Origin: Campylorhamphus procurvoides
Taxonomy: Eukaryota > Chordata > Aves > Passeriformes > Dendrocolaptidae
Reading direction: 5' to 3'
Length of the DNA stretch: 64,000 bases
Assembly (NCBI GenBank): GCA_013396655.1
Contig: WBMV01007387.1
Location: forward strand, 1 to 64,000
Each line of letters starts with the position of its first letter. Positions within the stretch are counted from its first letter, which is position 1. The notes below the pieces were generated by a model. That model saw only the letters and a list, made by a program, of their open reading frames with translations. It did no database searches and was not told the DNA's origin. Of this stretch, positions 1 to 11,400 are shown one piece after another. The position numbers were made by a program, and so were the translations under genes.

Positions 1-34
1 CCTATCCCATCCTATCCTATCCCGCCCCATCCCG
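1..34. repeat. Pentanucleotide simple repeat (CCYAT-type)
   Basis: Seven consecutive 5-base units that are variants of CCTAT/CCCAT/CCCGC run from the first base of the window. The array probably continues to the left. It directly abuts a CpG-rich stretch. Confidence 0.75.
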
Positions 35-255
35 CGGGAAACAGGCGGGGCGCTTACATAAGCGTTTGCGTAGGGACCATCTGCTGCGCCAGAGGATCTC
101 CAGAGGTCCTCTCCAGCCCCCGGGCTGTTCCCTGACTCTGTGGCACGGGCCGAGGGCTCGTCGCGGCCTGTGAGGCAAAAAAAAAACTGGGCAAGAACCC
201 CCGAGCAAGAAGAGAGAGCGGCTCGGCCGTGCGATGCTGCCATAATCAAACAGAC
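35..255. other. CpG-rich segment at left edge, identity unknown
   Basis: This stretch is GC-rich with many CpG dinucleotides, unlike the AT-rich DNA that follows from about 260. It contains the short inverted repeat CGCTTACATAAGCG at 51-64. It could be the edge of a CpG island or regulatory element near the 3' side of CRY1, which is expected to the left from conserved gene order. No CRY1 C-terminal coding sequence was found here. Open frames in this stretch look like composition artefacts. Confidence 0.4.
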
Positions 256-822
256 TTCCGAGCAGCAGAATGAGTTGTCTCTCTAGCACTGTTACTATTA
301 TTAAGCCATTATTAGTAAATGGTGAATAGCTCACGCCTTTTAATTACAGAGCTCAAACCACCGTCGGTGTGCTGCCTACACAGCAGGTTTCCCTGTACCT
401 GCTCCAGCGTTACACGGGGCACAGCCAGCAGCTGGTGAGGCATCGCACCTGATAGGACTCGGGAGAGCCATTTTGAGTATTAACAGGACAGCGCTAGATG
501 CCGACCTGAAAATAAATCTCCACCTGTGGATTGCAACTCAAATCTACAGCTTCCAGGGTGTTCACAGGCAAGTGGGTAGCAACAGCTGTGTCATTAGAAA
601 TAATGTCTCAAGTAAAAGACAGGACTCGAATCAGCAGAACTGACCTTTCTTGCTTTCCAGAAGTCCAGGCCAGGACAGTACTTTAAGAACTGTAGCTTTT
701 CTTTCTCTTAAAATAATTTTTCTGTTAAGATTCACAGAAAGAATATGTCAAGTCAACAAAAAGAGGCACATGCATCATATGTTTCCCTTCATGCTTTTCT
801 TTCCTCACTTTGAATGAGTAAT
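256..822. other. Intergenic, no gene seen
   Basis: AT-rich unique-looking DNA without a recognisable exon or repeat. It may contain downstream sequence of a gene to the left, but nothing in it shows this. Confidence 0.4.
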
Positions 823-1140
823 AGAGTCAGAGAATCATTAAGATTGGAAAAGACCTCTAAGATCATCAAGTCCAACCTCCTTGTCAACTAGACCACATGT
901 CATGTCCAATCATTTCTCGAACACCTCCAGGAATGGTAAGTCTACCCCTGCCCTTGGTGGTCTGTTCCAATGTTTAACAACTCTTTCAATGAAGAAATTC
1001 TCCCTAATGTCCAACATGAACCTGCCCTGGTGCAGCTGGAGACTGTCCTCTTGTCCTGTCACTAGTTGCCTGGGAGAAGAGGCCAACCCCCACCTGGCCA
1101 CAGATTCCTTTCAGGAGGTTGGAAATATCAATAATCAAGG
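823..1140 (-). mobile_element. CR1 LINE fragment (3' end, degraded)
   Basis: The plus strand reads as the reverse complement of a CR1 3' region. It begins with AGAATCATTAAGATTGGAAA, then 'GACCTCTAAGATCATCAAGTCC', 'GAACACCTCCAGGAATGG', 'TGAAGAAATTCTCCCTAATG' and 'TTGCCTGGGAGAAGAGGCCA', in the order typical of avian CR1. The element therefore runs on the minus strand with its 3' end near 823. It is truncated, as most CR1 copies are, and retains no open reverse transcriptase. Open frames here on both strands are CR1 remnants, not genes. Confidence 0.93.
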
Positions 1141-3049
1141 TATGCTAGCAGCAAAGGACCCAGCCATGATTAGAATTCCATTCTAAAAAGTGTAGAACAG
1201 TTCTTAAGCACTGATTTTAACAATAGCATAAATTATAATGAGCTTTTCAATTATTACTTTGTTGTTTGTAGAACATGTTCTACAACTCATCATTCTGGTC
1301 CAAGAAGAATATATGGGATCCTGCCATATACCCTTGCTACAGCTCAAGGCTGAAGTAGGGGGGGCATTATAGAGTTGTACATTGTTTTCTCAGCTAATAC
1401 AAAGAACATTCTTCCTTGCCTGGTTTTTGTTTGTTTATTTTTATCCTTAAGAAATGCCAAATATTTGGTAAATAATTTTCAAAGAAATAAGATAGGAAAA
1501 GTTGGTAGTTAATGACCACTTCTCATCAAACTCATTTGAATTCTATAATTTTTGAACACATTGTAGACGTAGATTCCTTATTTTCAAGGAAAGTCACCTC
1601 ACAATTTAGTTTTTATTTAAAAATTTTATTCTTTCATACCATTTGTTCCCTATCAGTTTTCCACAGGGCTGCCACACTGAAGATGGCCCTGAATAAAGTC
1701 CATTGTCAATCAATCTGCCTTGTGGAATACTGAAGAGGAAGCAGCCCTTCCTCACTTGGCAAATCACAACCAAGAAAACCATCATGCTATAAGCTCTTTA
1801 TTGCTACAGGCTAAGTAACAACTGTAGTTTATCATTAGCATATCATTATGTCAAAACACTGGTTGGCTCTAGTCATACCTTCTATGCTAGACAGTTTGTT
1901 CTTGATTTACAAGTGGAAGGAAGGTGAAAAATGTATTAATTAAAATGTTTAATCTCAAGGGAAGAGTTAGTCAGAAAAGAAAATAGAATCACAGTTAATT
2001 AAGAAACTCATACAAGTAAACCTCACTACTGTGTTCTCTTGTGGATAACTTTTTTTTAAAAATTGCTAATTTAGCTAATGTAGCCTAGAACATGATTGCA
2101 AAAATCAAGAGAGTGAGGAGGAGTTAGAAGGGAAAAAAGATAACAAGAAGGCATAAAGCAACAAGAACATAAAGAATATACATTGTGTATTACAAATTAG
2201 AAGTTTTATAGATGCATGTTTTGAACATCACTGTATGCAATTATATTTAGAAATATTGTTAACTGTGCTTGAAGCAGCTATTATGGAGGAGACCAAGCCT
2301 GAACTGGGTTCCTAGAGCATGGTTTCTTTTGATAGCTGTTCTTTTCTTCAATAGATCTTTTCCACAGGTGCAATACAGAGTACCGAACATGGGCCTGACA
2401 AAAGAAGTGTTCCCAGAGAGAACAGGAGTGATTTTCACTCTCTGAAGGATGTGATTGTGCAGACCTGGAGTTAGTTTAAAAAATCCAAAACCCCCTAGTA
2501 TAATCTTTCTAGTCCAGAAATCATTCATGTGACTGCAAAGCTATTACTCTAGAAGAGAAAAAAAGTACATATAGCTGGGTGTGGGGAGGGAAGGGTAGAG
2601 GAAGATGCTTCTCATCATCACAGCTCAAAACTGTGATTCACAGTTCTGAAATGCCACCAGTAAGACACTATAAACCCACGGGTTAAATATGTGAATTTTA
2701 TTCTTTTAATCCGTAATAAGACAGTGATCATATAGAAGAAAATATACTGATGTAAGACAAGGCTCCCAGTGTCATGTCAGCATTACTGAATCAAAAGGAT
2801 AATTCACTTCTCATCAGAACACTGGCCCTCACGTAGCCTAACTTTAAAATGTTTGATTCTTTGCTATCATATTACTTCGAAATGATTGATTGTCAAAGGG
2901 GAGGGGGGTGGTTCTTGGGGTTTTTTGTTTGGTTGGTTGGTTTTTTTTTTGTTTGGTTTAGTTTGTGTTTTTTTTTTCCTATTTACCACACTAATTCTCC
3001 CTGGAAAGCTGTTTTGCTCCAACGCCCTGTATCTTTCTCCAGTCCCAAA
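1141..3049. other. Intergenic, no gene seen; contains a 20-bp palindrome
   Basis: AT-rich DNA with homopolymer runs and a T/G-rich tract at about 2900-2985. Apart from the perfect palindrome at 1266-1285, I see no structured feature. Short open frames here have no recognisable similarity. Confidence 0.4.
1266..1285. promoter_or_regulatory. Perfect 20-bp palindrome with p53-family half-site core
   Basis: The left arm TTGTAGAACA is followed with no spacer by its exact reverse complement TGTTCTACAA. The central ten bases GAACATGTTC fit the p53/p63/p73 half-site pattern RRRCWWGYYY. The core also resembles two steroid-receptor half-sites AGAACA/TGTTCT with no spacer, although the usual glucocorticoid element has three spacer bases. 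The structure is directly visible; binding by any factor is inference. Confidence 0.5.
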
Positions 3050-3545
3050 AAAACAAGCCCGCGAACGCCGGGGGATTTTTGCCCCAGCCGCGGCCGTGGG
3101 ACGGCACATCCCGGTCACCGCCTCCCTCCCGCACACGGAACATCCTCGACATCCCCGTCCCGCCCCCGGGCGGCACCGGCACCGGCGGGGACCGGGCGGC
3201 GGCCAGGCTGGTGAGAGGGCAGCTCCGCCGTGGGGTCCCGCCGTGCTCCGGGGTTCTGCCATGCTCGGGGGACCCGCCGTGCTCGGGTACCCGCGGGGCC
3301 GGGCGGATGGAGGGGCCGGGATGCAGGGGAGGGGCGGCGCGGTTCCGAGGGATGCGGGCTGGCCGCGGGAGGCTCAGGCAGGAGCAGGATAGCCGGCTGC
3401 GGTGGCGGACACAGGCAGCAGGCCTGCCGGGCCTCCCAGCCTCTGCTGGCTGCGGGAGAACACCCGCCTCCTGCCCCTCCGCCTCCCGCGGGAGTCCAAA
3501 GGGTGAGAGGAGGGATCCGAGCTTTGGGAGCAAGCTGGGATGGAG
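3050..3545 (+). promoter_or_regulatory. MTERF2: CpG island, probable MTERF2 promoter and first (non-coding) exon
   Basis: About 500 bp of GC- and CpG-rich DNA lie 3.6 kb upstream of the MTERF2 coding exon and on the correct side of it. The only MTERF2 coding exon is preceded by splice acceptors, so a non-coding first exon upstream is required, and this island is the best candidate. Two plausible plus-strand donors are visible: GGCTG|GTGAGA with the intron starting at 3211, and CCAAAGG|GTGAGA with the intron starting at 3503. No TATA box is evident, as is usual for CpG-island promoters. The transcription start and the donor actually used cannot be fixed from sequence. Confidence 0.65.
3234..3287. 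repeat. Three-unit 18-bp minisatellite inside the CpG island
   Basis: Three consecutive 18-bp units share the pattern GG(T/A)(C/T)C(C/T)GCC(G/A)TGCTC(C/G)GG. The copies differ at a few positions, so this is an old or degenerate tandem duplication. It lies within the probable MTERF2 promoter. Confidence 0.65.
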
Positions 3546-6500
3546 AAGTTTTGCTCTCTCGGCACCGAAAGCACCACTTTTGGACTGTTGGTTTAAACAG
3601 TGTGGTGCCTCTTTAAGGACTTTGTAAATGTCTTTCCTTCCCTAGGTAAAAGGAAAAGCTTTTTCCCCATGAGGACAGTTGAGCAGTAGAACAGGTAGCC
3701 CGGAGGGGCCAGATGGGCTCCATCTGTGGACAAACCAGCCTGGTCTTATCTTGTAGCAGTGCTCTGAGCTCTTGAAGTCCCTTTCGACCTGGATTATTTC
3801 AGGATCCTCTGGGTTTTTTTCTAGAAAGCTTTCTGTTGTCTAGCATACCTTGTAATCCTTTGCCTCATTTCCATTACCAATGCAAAGCAGGGATTCATTT
3901 TTTGTCTGTAAGTGCATTATCATGAGCACTTACTCTGCTGTGCATTAATCTAAAAAAGGCTACATATCTCCCCCTCCAGATTTCTTCACAGACCATTCAA
4001 ATCCCATCTACACTGCTCTCATATAGATAAAGATCCACTATTTCTGGTTAATTCAAAGTTCACCCTAGGCTTTCTGTAGTTTCATTTTATTTTCTACAGC
4101 CTACTAAATTTGCTGTAATGAGAATGGTAGTGATCAGCACACAGCAGCAGTCATACTGTTGCCCTCAAAAAATACATGAGTAAGAGGTTGGGTTTGCTAA
4201 TTTTCAATCATGAGATCTGAATCTTAAAACACTTTCAGAAATTCAAGTAAGGGATGAGTCAGCCAGTTGATTCTCATATCCATTTCCTATAGATCTCATA
4301 AAATAAAGAGATTAAATGATATAAAATTGGATTAAATAATGAAACTTGTAGCACCCCTTTGCTCTGTATGTGCAGGTCTCTAGCAAGCAGGATCACAGGT
4401 ACTTCCAGATAGACATTAGTTCACTTCCTTATTGCTGTTCCAACACTTGGCGATAAGAGGGTGCTGCTGTAAGTGAGAGCAAACGATTCATCTGAGCTGG
4501 CTGTTTTTTTTTCTTAATCTCTCAATTGATTTACAATCCCCACAGCAATATAAGTATGTAAAAAGTTACAGTGGGGTCCTGCACATTAGAACATGCGTTA
4601 TATCCAACATGAGCTTTAAAAGAACTCTGAATTCTTCTATACATACCCTGGAAATGTGATACTATCACCTGTAGACTTGGAAATACACCAAATCATAACT
4701 CTTAATCTTTTCAATTTCTACAGGACACTATGGCACTAAAATTCATTCATATTATTTTTTATATTGTATTTTGCATAGTGCTTTTTTACAGGGGCTCCTG
4801 AGTATCCCAGTCAAATGCATTTAAGAAAATATTTCCTTCCTTTTACAGTATTTTGTGTTTCTGATGATCTCCATAACAAGGAAAAAAAACTGACTATGAT
4901 GTCAGACATTTTAGAAAACTTAGAACTTCTTTTCAGTGAGCAGCGAAATCATTTCCATGTTAGATCTTGGGAGAGCACCATTTATCAGAATTTTTTAAAA
5001 GCTCTGTAAGAGTAAAAATTGCTGTATTTTAAGTGGTTGCGTTACTCACAAGGCAGTTTTGTTTAATAGCAGTATTATACATTCAAGTAAAAGTAAGTCA
5101 TGGTTATTTTTCCATGGTTATTTTTGTACTGTATCACCTGACATCCCAAACAATTTTAACAATACTTGCTGGCAGTTTCCAGCTGAGCTGGAGCATTAAC
5201 GAAGAGATCCCTGATCCATCAGAGATTTATTTACTCAGACTGGACCCACTGAATTCTGTAGACCTACTCAGGGTGCCCAGACACAGGCAGTTCTGTCACT
5301 CCCTGGGGAGGAGAGACTTTTGTTAGCATTCCTCTGAAACAGTCACTTTTTCAGGACATGGAAAGGTCAGCACACAAAACGTCTGTGACTTACCTATGCT
5401 TCCAGTGTTTCCAGGACTGTTGGGAAAAATGGCTTGTTCTGTGGTGGGGCTTGCTGGACAGCATCTTGAGTCACAAAGTTTACGAAGACAAAACAGTCAG
5501 CCTTGGGGTTACGACACAAGCAGCTTCATTAGGCAATTGCATTTTGCCTCAGATTGGAAATAATACTAAACCAACAAGTTACCAATAAACAGCTTCTGTT
5601 AATAACGTCAGTTTGCATATAGGAAATTATTCCATTAGTTTATGATGTAGTAACATGAGTCCAGCTTTTAGAAACAGAAACCAACCTAAAAGGTATGCTT
5701 TGTTGAGATAAAGTATTTCACCTCTAAAAAATATTTAACCTTACCTGGCAACTAGATAGAGGATCTATTACCTAAGTTCTCTAAACAAACCAGGTTATTG
5801 TCTTAGAAGATGGCCTCTAAAGAAGATTCTAGTAATCCTGTATAGCTGTTCCTACACTAGTTTCCTGGTCTGTTCTGTAGGAGATAAGACTGCACGATTG
5901 TAACAGTATTTTTTTTCTTCTAAACAAACAAAGTAATTTAACAGAATTACTCATGCAGGTACTTTGTGAAGCATGCTATTTTTAGGGAGAGATGAAAGCA
6001 ACTGTCCAAATAGAACTGTCAAATGCAGAAATTGTAATTTTTTTTCTCATTTTCAATTTGAGCAGTTTTAAGCATGTTACAAGCAGCAGCCATTTGCTGG
6101 GTATTTCACACATCAGCAGTTCTCCCTTTCAGACTCAGTGCGTCTAAAGGGTTGTTATGAAAACACCACCTAGGAGTTAAAGATACATCTGATGATATCT
6201 TTATTTGACTGCTGCAGCTCCTTTGGCCACTGCAGAGCAGGTGACAGCACATGTGCTACTGGTGACACAGGGCAGGCAGTCTGAGCAAAGGTGGGGTGTG
6301 TGGTTGCCCACAACTACCTGTGGCTGCCATGTGGACTCCAGCACAGCCACACACCTATTCCACGAGGACTCTGCCTACTGGGGGTGGCTGGCAACGACAG
6401 AAATGACCTGAGGCAGAAATAAGGTGTCAGTGCAAAGAGCAGCTGTAGAAAAGTAGGTGCTGGAAGAGGCAAACAAAGGCCTGGAAATGTTACAGTATAC

Positions 6501-7138
6501 TTGCTCCCTCCCCCAAAATACCACTGTGCTTATTCAGAACTCAGTTAACAGACTCAGCTAGTGAAAAATACCTACATAAAGGTTTCTGTGATTTTTTTTT
6601 TCCCTTAATGATTTAAAATTAAGTTAGGCTATGAACTGTTGCTGAAGTAGCACCGAACCAGGGGGTGTCTCTAACACATGAAGGAACAAGTCACACTCCA
6701 AATGATGCTTGAGAAGTTCAAGCAAATATGTTCATAAGAGTTAAGAAAGATATTTAAGCTGCCTTTTTTATTAGTTTAGTGGGATGACTCAAATGAAATT
6801 GGGTGAGTCATTTTTCTTGTATAGTGTGAATGATCTGTAATGTAATAACAATGCTAGCTGGAAATGGCTGACAGTTTGGATCTTGTATGACTGCAAGCAT
6901 TTATATGGACAGAGCACTGTCCCTGCATCAGGTCTGTTGCTAATACATGTTACTGTTCCAGGGACACATCTGCCAGAACATTTAACTTTTCAAAAATATT
7001 TTTCCCCTTGCTTTCATGTGAAAGCTGGATTTTGTGCTAATAACAAAAGCACTGTTGAGAGTAATTTCTTACGCCAGCTCTCTCTAAACATCAGTGATTC
7101 TGAGCATTAACTCATTCCTTAAATGTGTTTTCTTACAG
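3546..7138 (+). other. MTERF2: Probable 5' intron of MTERF2
   Basis: This is non-coding DNA between the CpG island and the first acceptor of the coding exon. It is AT-rich with no recognisable repeat family. Open frames at 4815-5009, 5033-5326, 5358-5588 and 6205-6411 have no similarity I recognise and no consistent splice context. The intron assignment depends on the CpG island being the MTERF2 first exon. Confidence 0.5.
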
Positions 7139-7157
7139 TTTTTCTGTCTCTATACAG
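7121..7157 (+). other. MTERF2: Tandem splice acceptors before MTERF2 coding exon
   Basis: A pyrimidine-rich stretch contains two closely spaced acceptors: TGTTTTCTTACAG ending at 7138 and TTCTGTCTCTATACAG ending at 7157. Either places the first ATG (7167) 9 or 28 bases into the exon. The choice changes only the 5' UTR, not the protein. Confidence 0.65.
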
Positions 7158-7166
7158 CTGACTTCC

Positions 7167-8363
7167 ATGATGTTGAGAGGAGTTGCTCATGCTGCAAAAG
7201 ACACGTTCGCTCTTTTGTTGACAAGATCTCAGCATTGTAACCCAGGATTCGTATTTTCATCAGTATGGCCTGAAGTAGCAAGCAGAAGCCTCCTAATACA
7301 TTCCAGTTACACAACTGATACAAAGTCAAAAGCGGAAAATAACAAAACCATTGAGAGTCTCTACAGTTTGTCAGTTGACATTAAGAAGATACGCAGACTG
7401 AAGGGATGGGTCCTTCTCCAGGATGTGGCCTATGTTAAAGAAATTGGTGGTATCTTAAAAGAAATGGGAGCAGATGAAACCGCTGTAGCCAACATTTTAG
7501 AACGCTGCCCAGAGGCAATTCTCCATACCCCTGAAGAGATAAACTCTCAAAGAGCTCTATGGCAATTGGTGTGCCAGAATGAAAAACAGTTGATTAAATT
7601 AATAGAGCAATTTCCAGAGTCTTTTTTTACTACCAAGTATCACCAGAACCAGAAGGCAAACATAATGTTTTTCCAGGAGCTGGGACTTAAGAATAATATA
7701 ATCACCAGGTTCTTGACAAGCGCACCCAGTATTTTTTATAATCCTGTTGAGAAAAACAAAAATGTGATAGAGACATTACAAAGAAATTATTTAAATTTAG
7801 GAGGTTCTGAAGCAAATATGAAGATCTGGATCCTGAAGCTATTGAGCCAAAATCCATTTATTTTATTAAATGCCTCCACCACGATCCAGGAGAACTTGGA
7901 ATTTCTCCAGAAGAATTATTTCACTGACCAGGAAGTTCTACAACTGCTGTCTAAACTTAAAGGCTTCATTTTCCAACTTAATTCTACTACTATGCAGAAA
8001 AGTATGCTTTTTTCCAAAAATGTCTTTAAGTGCAGTGATCAAGAACTAAAACAACTAGTGCTGAAATGCCCAGCCCTTCTCTACTATTCTGTACCAGTTT
8101 TGGAAGAAAGACTTGAAGGACTACTGAAGGAAGGAATCTCCATAGCACAGATTAGAGAGACACCAATGGTGCTGGAGCTGACAACACAAATTGTTCAATA
8201 CCGAATTAAAAAGCTCTCAGCACTGGGATATGATATAAAGAGTGGAAATCTAGAAAGCCTAAATGGCACTAAGAAAGATTTTGAAGTCACTTATGGTAAG
8301 ATACAATCAAAGAAGGAAAGGCCAATTTTTAATCCTGTTGCTCCTATACCCATTGAAGATTAA
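7167..8363 (+). CDS. MTERF2: Mitochondrial transcription termination factor 2
   Basis: This single-exon coding region encodes a mitochondrial mTERF-family helical-repeat protein that binds mitochondrial DNA and supports mitochondrial transcription and oxidative phosphorylation. The 398-residue product is slightly longer than human MTERF2 (385). Residues 1 to about 50 are basic and serine/alanine-rich, as expected for a mitochondrial targeting peptide. Highly conserved blocks follow: [11 protein letters not shown] (74-84), [17 protein letters not shown] (102-118), [20 protein letters not shown] (212-231), [18 protein letters not shown] (299-316), ETPMVLEL (331-338) and RPIFNPVAP near the C-terminus. 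Repeated P-x-(I/L/F) helix-turn signatures (CPEAI, APSIF, NPFIL, CPALL) mark successive mTERF motifs. The frame extends upstream to a GTG at 7125, which is not a plausible eukaryotic start. The second Met (7170, giving MLRG...) matches the MLW start of the human protein and could be used instead. No frameshift or internal stop is present, so the gene looks intact. Confidence 0.96.
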   Translation: MMLRGVAHAAKDTFALLLTRSQHCNPGFVFSSVWPEVASRSLLIHSSYTTDTKSKAENNKTIESLYSLSVDIKKIRRLKGWVLLQDVAYVKEIGGILKEMGADETAVANILERCPEAILHTPEEINSQRALWQLVCQNEKQLIKLIEQFPESFFTTKYHQNQKANIMFFQELGLKNNIITRFLTSAPSIFYNPVEKNKNVIETLQRNYLNLGGSEANMKIWILKLLSQNPFILLNASTTIQENLEFLQKNYFTDQEVLQLLSKLKGFIFQLNSTTMQKSMLFSKNVFKCSDQELKQLVLKCPALLYYSVPVLEERLEGLLKEGISIAQIRETPMVLELTTQIVQYRIKKLSALGYDIKSGNLESLNGTKKDFEVTYGKIQSKKERPIFNPVAPIPIED

Positions 8364-8391
8364 TTTGAATGCTGTACTTCAAGTTATGCAA

Positions 8392-8397
8392 AATAAA
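8392..8397 (+). terminator. MTERF2: MTERF2 polyadenylation signal AATAAA
   Basis: A canonical AATAAA lies 29 bases after the MTERF2 stop codon and is followed by a GT/T-rich stretch (GTTGGTTCTTTG) suitable as a downstream element. This implies a very short 3' UTR. Other AATAAA copies further downstream, for example near 9160, could give longer isoforms. Confidence 0.75.
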
Positions 8398-8420
8398 AGT
8401 TGGTTCTTTGAGATGAAACA

Positions 8421-11400
8421 AAAGTAATCTTACCCAGACTGTAGTCTTACACCGTACTTTGTCCTGGAGCAGGTCTTGGGCACAACTGCATTATACAGTT
8501 GTAGCTTTCTAATGCTTTCAAATAGTATCATTGAATCTGGTTATCATAAAAGTGTCCTTTTTCTAGAGACTACCTCATGTTTCATTTTCTTACCTGACAG
8601 GGCATTAACTGCTTTGGATTTTCAGCTCTGTCACTGCACACTGTGGTAGTAATTAGCACAATTTTTGTCTGAGAACAAAAAGAGGAGGGTTATTTTTCCA
8701 TCAGTGTTCAGCAACCCACTGGTTCACTGACCTTAGCAAACTCTCTTGCTGTTCCATTCCTCACTGCTGCAGTAAGTAGCTCTAGCTCCTGGATCCTGAC
8801 CTGCAACAGACCTGAGTTTTTGGATAGGAAAGCCTAGCCAGAGTGCAGTTTGAGAATAGGGGCAGGACATAATTTTTTTTTTTTTTACTCAGTGACTGCT
8901 ACTGTGAGGCCCTTATATGTCTGTGTACAAACTATAATGCAAAGAAACTACAAGACCTCCTTTACATTTCTGACCCTTCAAAATTTACTTATTTTGCAAA
9001 TAGTTTGGGGTAGGAGGAAATGCATTTATTGCTATTGTGTAGTTCTTAATTTCTCCTTTTCTAGCAAGGTTTGGGAACAGGAAAGATTAGGGAGAGACTC
9101 AAGTTCATCTCAAATGATGGTACAAGAAGGGAAGAAGTAATGTTTTTATATCAGGTGTAAATAAACCTCTAGTCTGTAAAGCACTGGTGATTAAAAATGA
9201 CTACCAGATTTGCAAACAGCTGCCACAGTTTCTAAATATACAGGCAGCCCTGCTTCTCAGATAACACCGTATGATAATTGTCGACAAGTGCTGGCTTTCA
9301 AAATAGTAACTATCAGACAACATTTCAGTTCTCAGGGGATTTGATTTCTTCACATTTATGAGCTGTGATCGATAGTATAAAATAGCAGCATCACTGGCGA
9401 TCTTCTCAATAGAATTAGGATCATCAGTGATTTTATTTCTCAGAAAGACTTTCCTAAGCAACTATTCCACACACATTCCCTCTTGACAGCAGGAGAAAAA
9501 AAACAGTTACACAGCCCCCTCACTCGAGGCCATTCTTCAAGGTCATTTTTAACACGTTTTGGCAGCAAGTCCAGACCTCCTTTTCTTAAAGTGAAGTTTT
9601 AAATTCCTGAAGAAAGCTAGTATTAAATTGCTGGTTTAGAGGGTGGACTGCAAGATGATGATTTTATATAGTCTGCCACGTTATCGGCTGTGAGCTTGGA
9701 AAGGGCTGGAAGCACCTGGTAAGAGCAATGCCAAGATCTCAGCAGCTGAAGGTCTTAAAACTCACCACTCGGCATGCAACAGTAGAGACGTGACAACAGC
9801 TTGTGAGGTAAATGCTTCTCTTGCAAGACCATGTGCAGCAGTGGTGAGAATTCACGGGGCACGTATCACCAGCATGAAAAAAGTCAGGCTGTGTTACTAG
9901 GCTGTGTCTTTGCTGACTCCTTCAAAACACATCATCAGTTTTTAAGAGGAAACTAGAAAGACAGCCATAGTACAAATTCACAGGAACTCGTCTTTGTCAC
10001 TTTCTGACTGTCCCTCCGTGCTCAGCTATTAAGCAAACTATATCGTTATTTGAATTCAAAAGCCTCCTTCTCCTCAGACACAAGGGGGCATTTCAGCTCC
10101 CCAAAGCAGTTCATAACACAATCTGTAACTGAGCCTCAGACCTGATCGGTAGTTTAGGATGAAAAGGAAACCAAGATGTAGAACAGTGTTTTCCCTGAAT
10201 AGCTTCAGCATTTCTACAGGTATCTGTTTTTAAAGTTCTTGGAACAGCTTATTCCCATCATTTACAGTATTCTTCAGTGGCAAGAGAACAGGAAGAGGAC
10301 AGATTTCCTTTACTGAGTCATGGCCTGAGTTATCACAAATTCATTTTCTATTCTGAATGTTCCATTTCTCCTCCTCCCCTTTCAAAACAAAAGCATCAAC
10401 AGGAATTCTTTTTCTCTACCACCAGATGAAAATTCAGTCAGACCTTCATTCATAACTCTATGCCTGGGCCCTTTTTCTCTCTTCTTCACAGGATTAATTT
10501 GTAATAAAACCTCAGGGAACCTCCCAATCACCAAAACATTGTATTGCTGAAATTCACTTCCTTGTCTCTTGTTACTCACAATGAATGTGAACCAGTTCAT
10601 ACTGTCTAAGTCTGGCACATAAAGACGTGGCTTTAGATAAGCCTTTCATTAGGGAGCAAGCAGTCAGGCATACAAGGTGCCTTCATAAACACTTTCCCTT
10701 TGGAAATGGGGGCTGGGAAAAGGAGAGTAAAACAAAACCACCAAAAAACAAGCCCAAGACATAAGAAAACCCCACTCCTCCGAAAATTTCAGTTCCATAT
10801 TCCTTTCAGCTCACAATGATCCAAAAGTGGGTATTCCCAAGCCTCACTGACCAGGGCAAAAATTAGAGCAAGGGATTTTGTACTGTATCTGTGAACAACT
10901 TACACTGTGAAGTTACAGCTGGTTGGCACTAGGTAGATACAGATGGGCACATGCATCTAGGGCACGATGCTGTGGGAAGATTTATACCTAAGTATGCCTT
11001 TCTCCACAAAACTAAGGAAGCTTTCAAATGTCTGGAACAGCAACAATTTAATGTTTCACAGATGCCAGGACAGAACTGGTCCAAGTTCTTAAGATCAAGC
11101 AAATTTTGTAAGTGAATGGAAAATACACAGGATATAGGACAAAGCTCTTTGAAAACTAAAACCATATGCCACGTAAAAGTGTTTCAGTTACACGACTTAG
11201 AAGTAATTGCTACAGGATATGTTATGAACAAAACATAATAAAGTGTTGGCAGCTCTTTCCAGATCTAATATTGCTTATCTCAGATCACACTTGTTTTGCT
11301 GCAAGCTTCACAGTTTAACAAAGAAAGAATATAATTTAAAAAATCGGTGTGACCAGTTCAACATTCATGTTTTCAGAAATACTATTAGGACGGGTTGACT

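Noticed and set aside
881..1186. 101-residue open frame on the plus strand and 63-residue one on the minus strand
   Set aside because: Both lie in a CR1 LINE fragment whose 3' region is non-coding.
1..3000. CRY1 3' coding exons expected to the left of MTERF2
   Set aside because: No CRY1 C-terminal coding sequence could be read on the plus strand; it probably lies beyond the window.
2867..3627. Overlapping open frames of 120-180 residues on both strands at 2.9-3.6 kb
   Set aside because: They coincide with the MTERF2 CpG island and are Pro/Arg/Gly-rich in all frames; no homology recognised.
7125..7166. N-terminal extension of MTERF2 from GTG at 7125
   Set aside because: GTG is not a normal vertebrate start, and this stretch contains the acceptor polypyrimidine tract and AG sites, so it is intronic.
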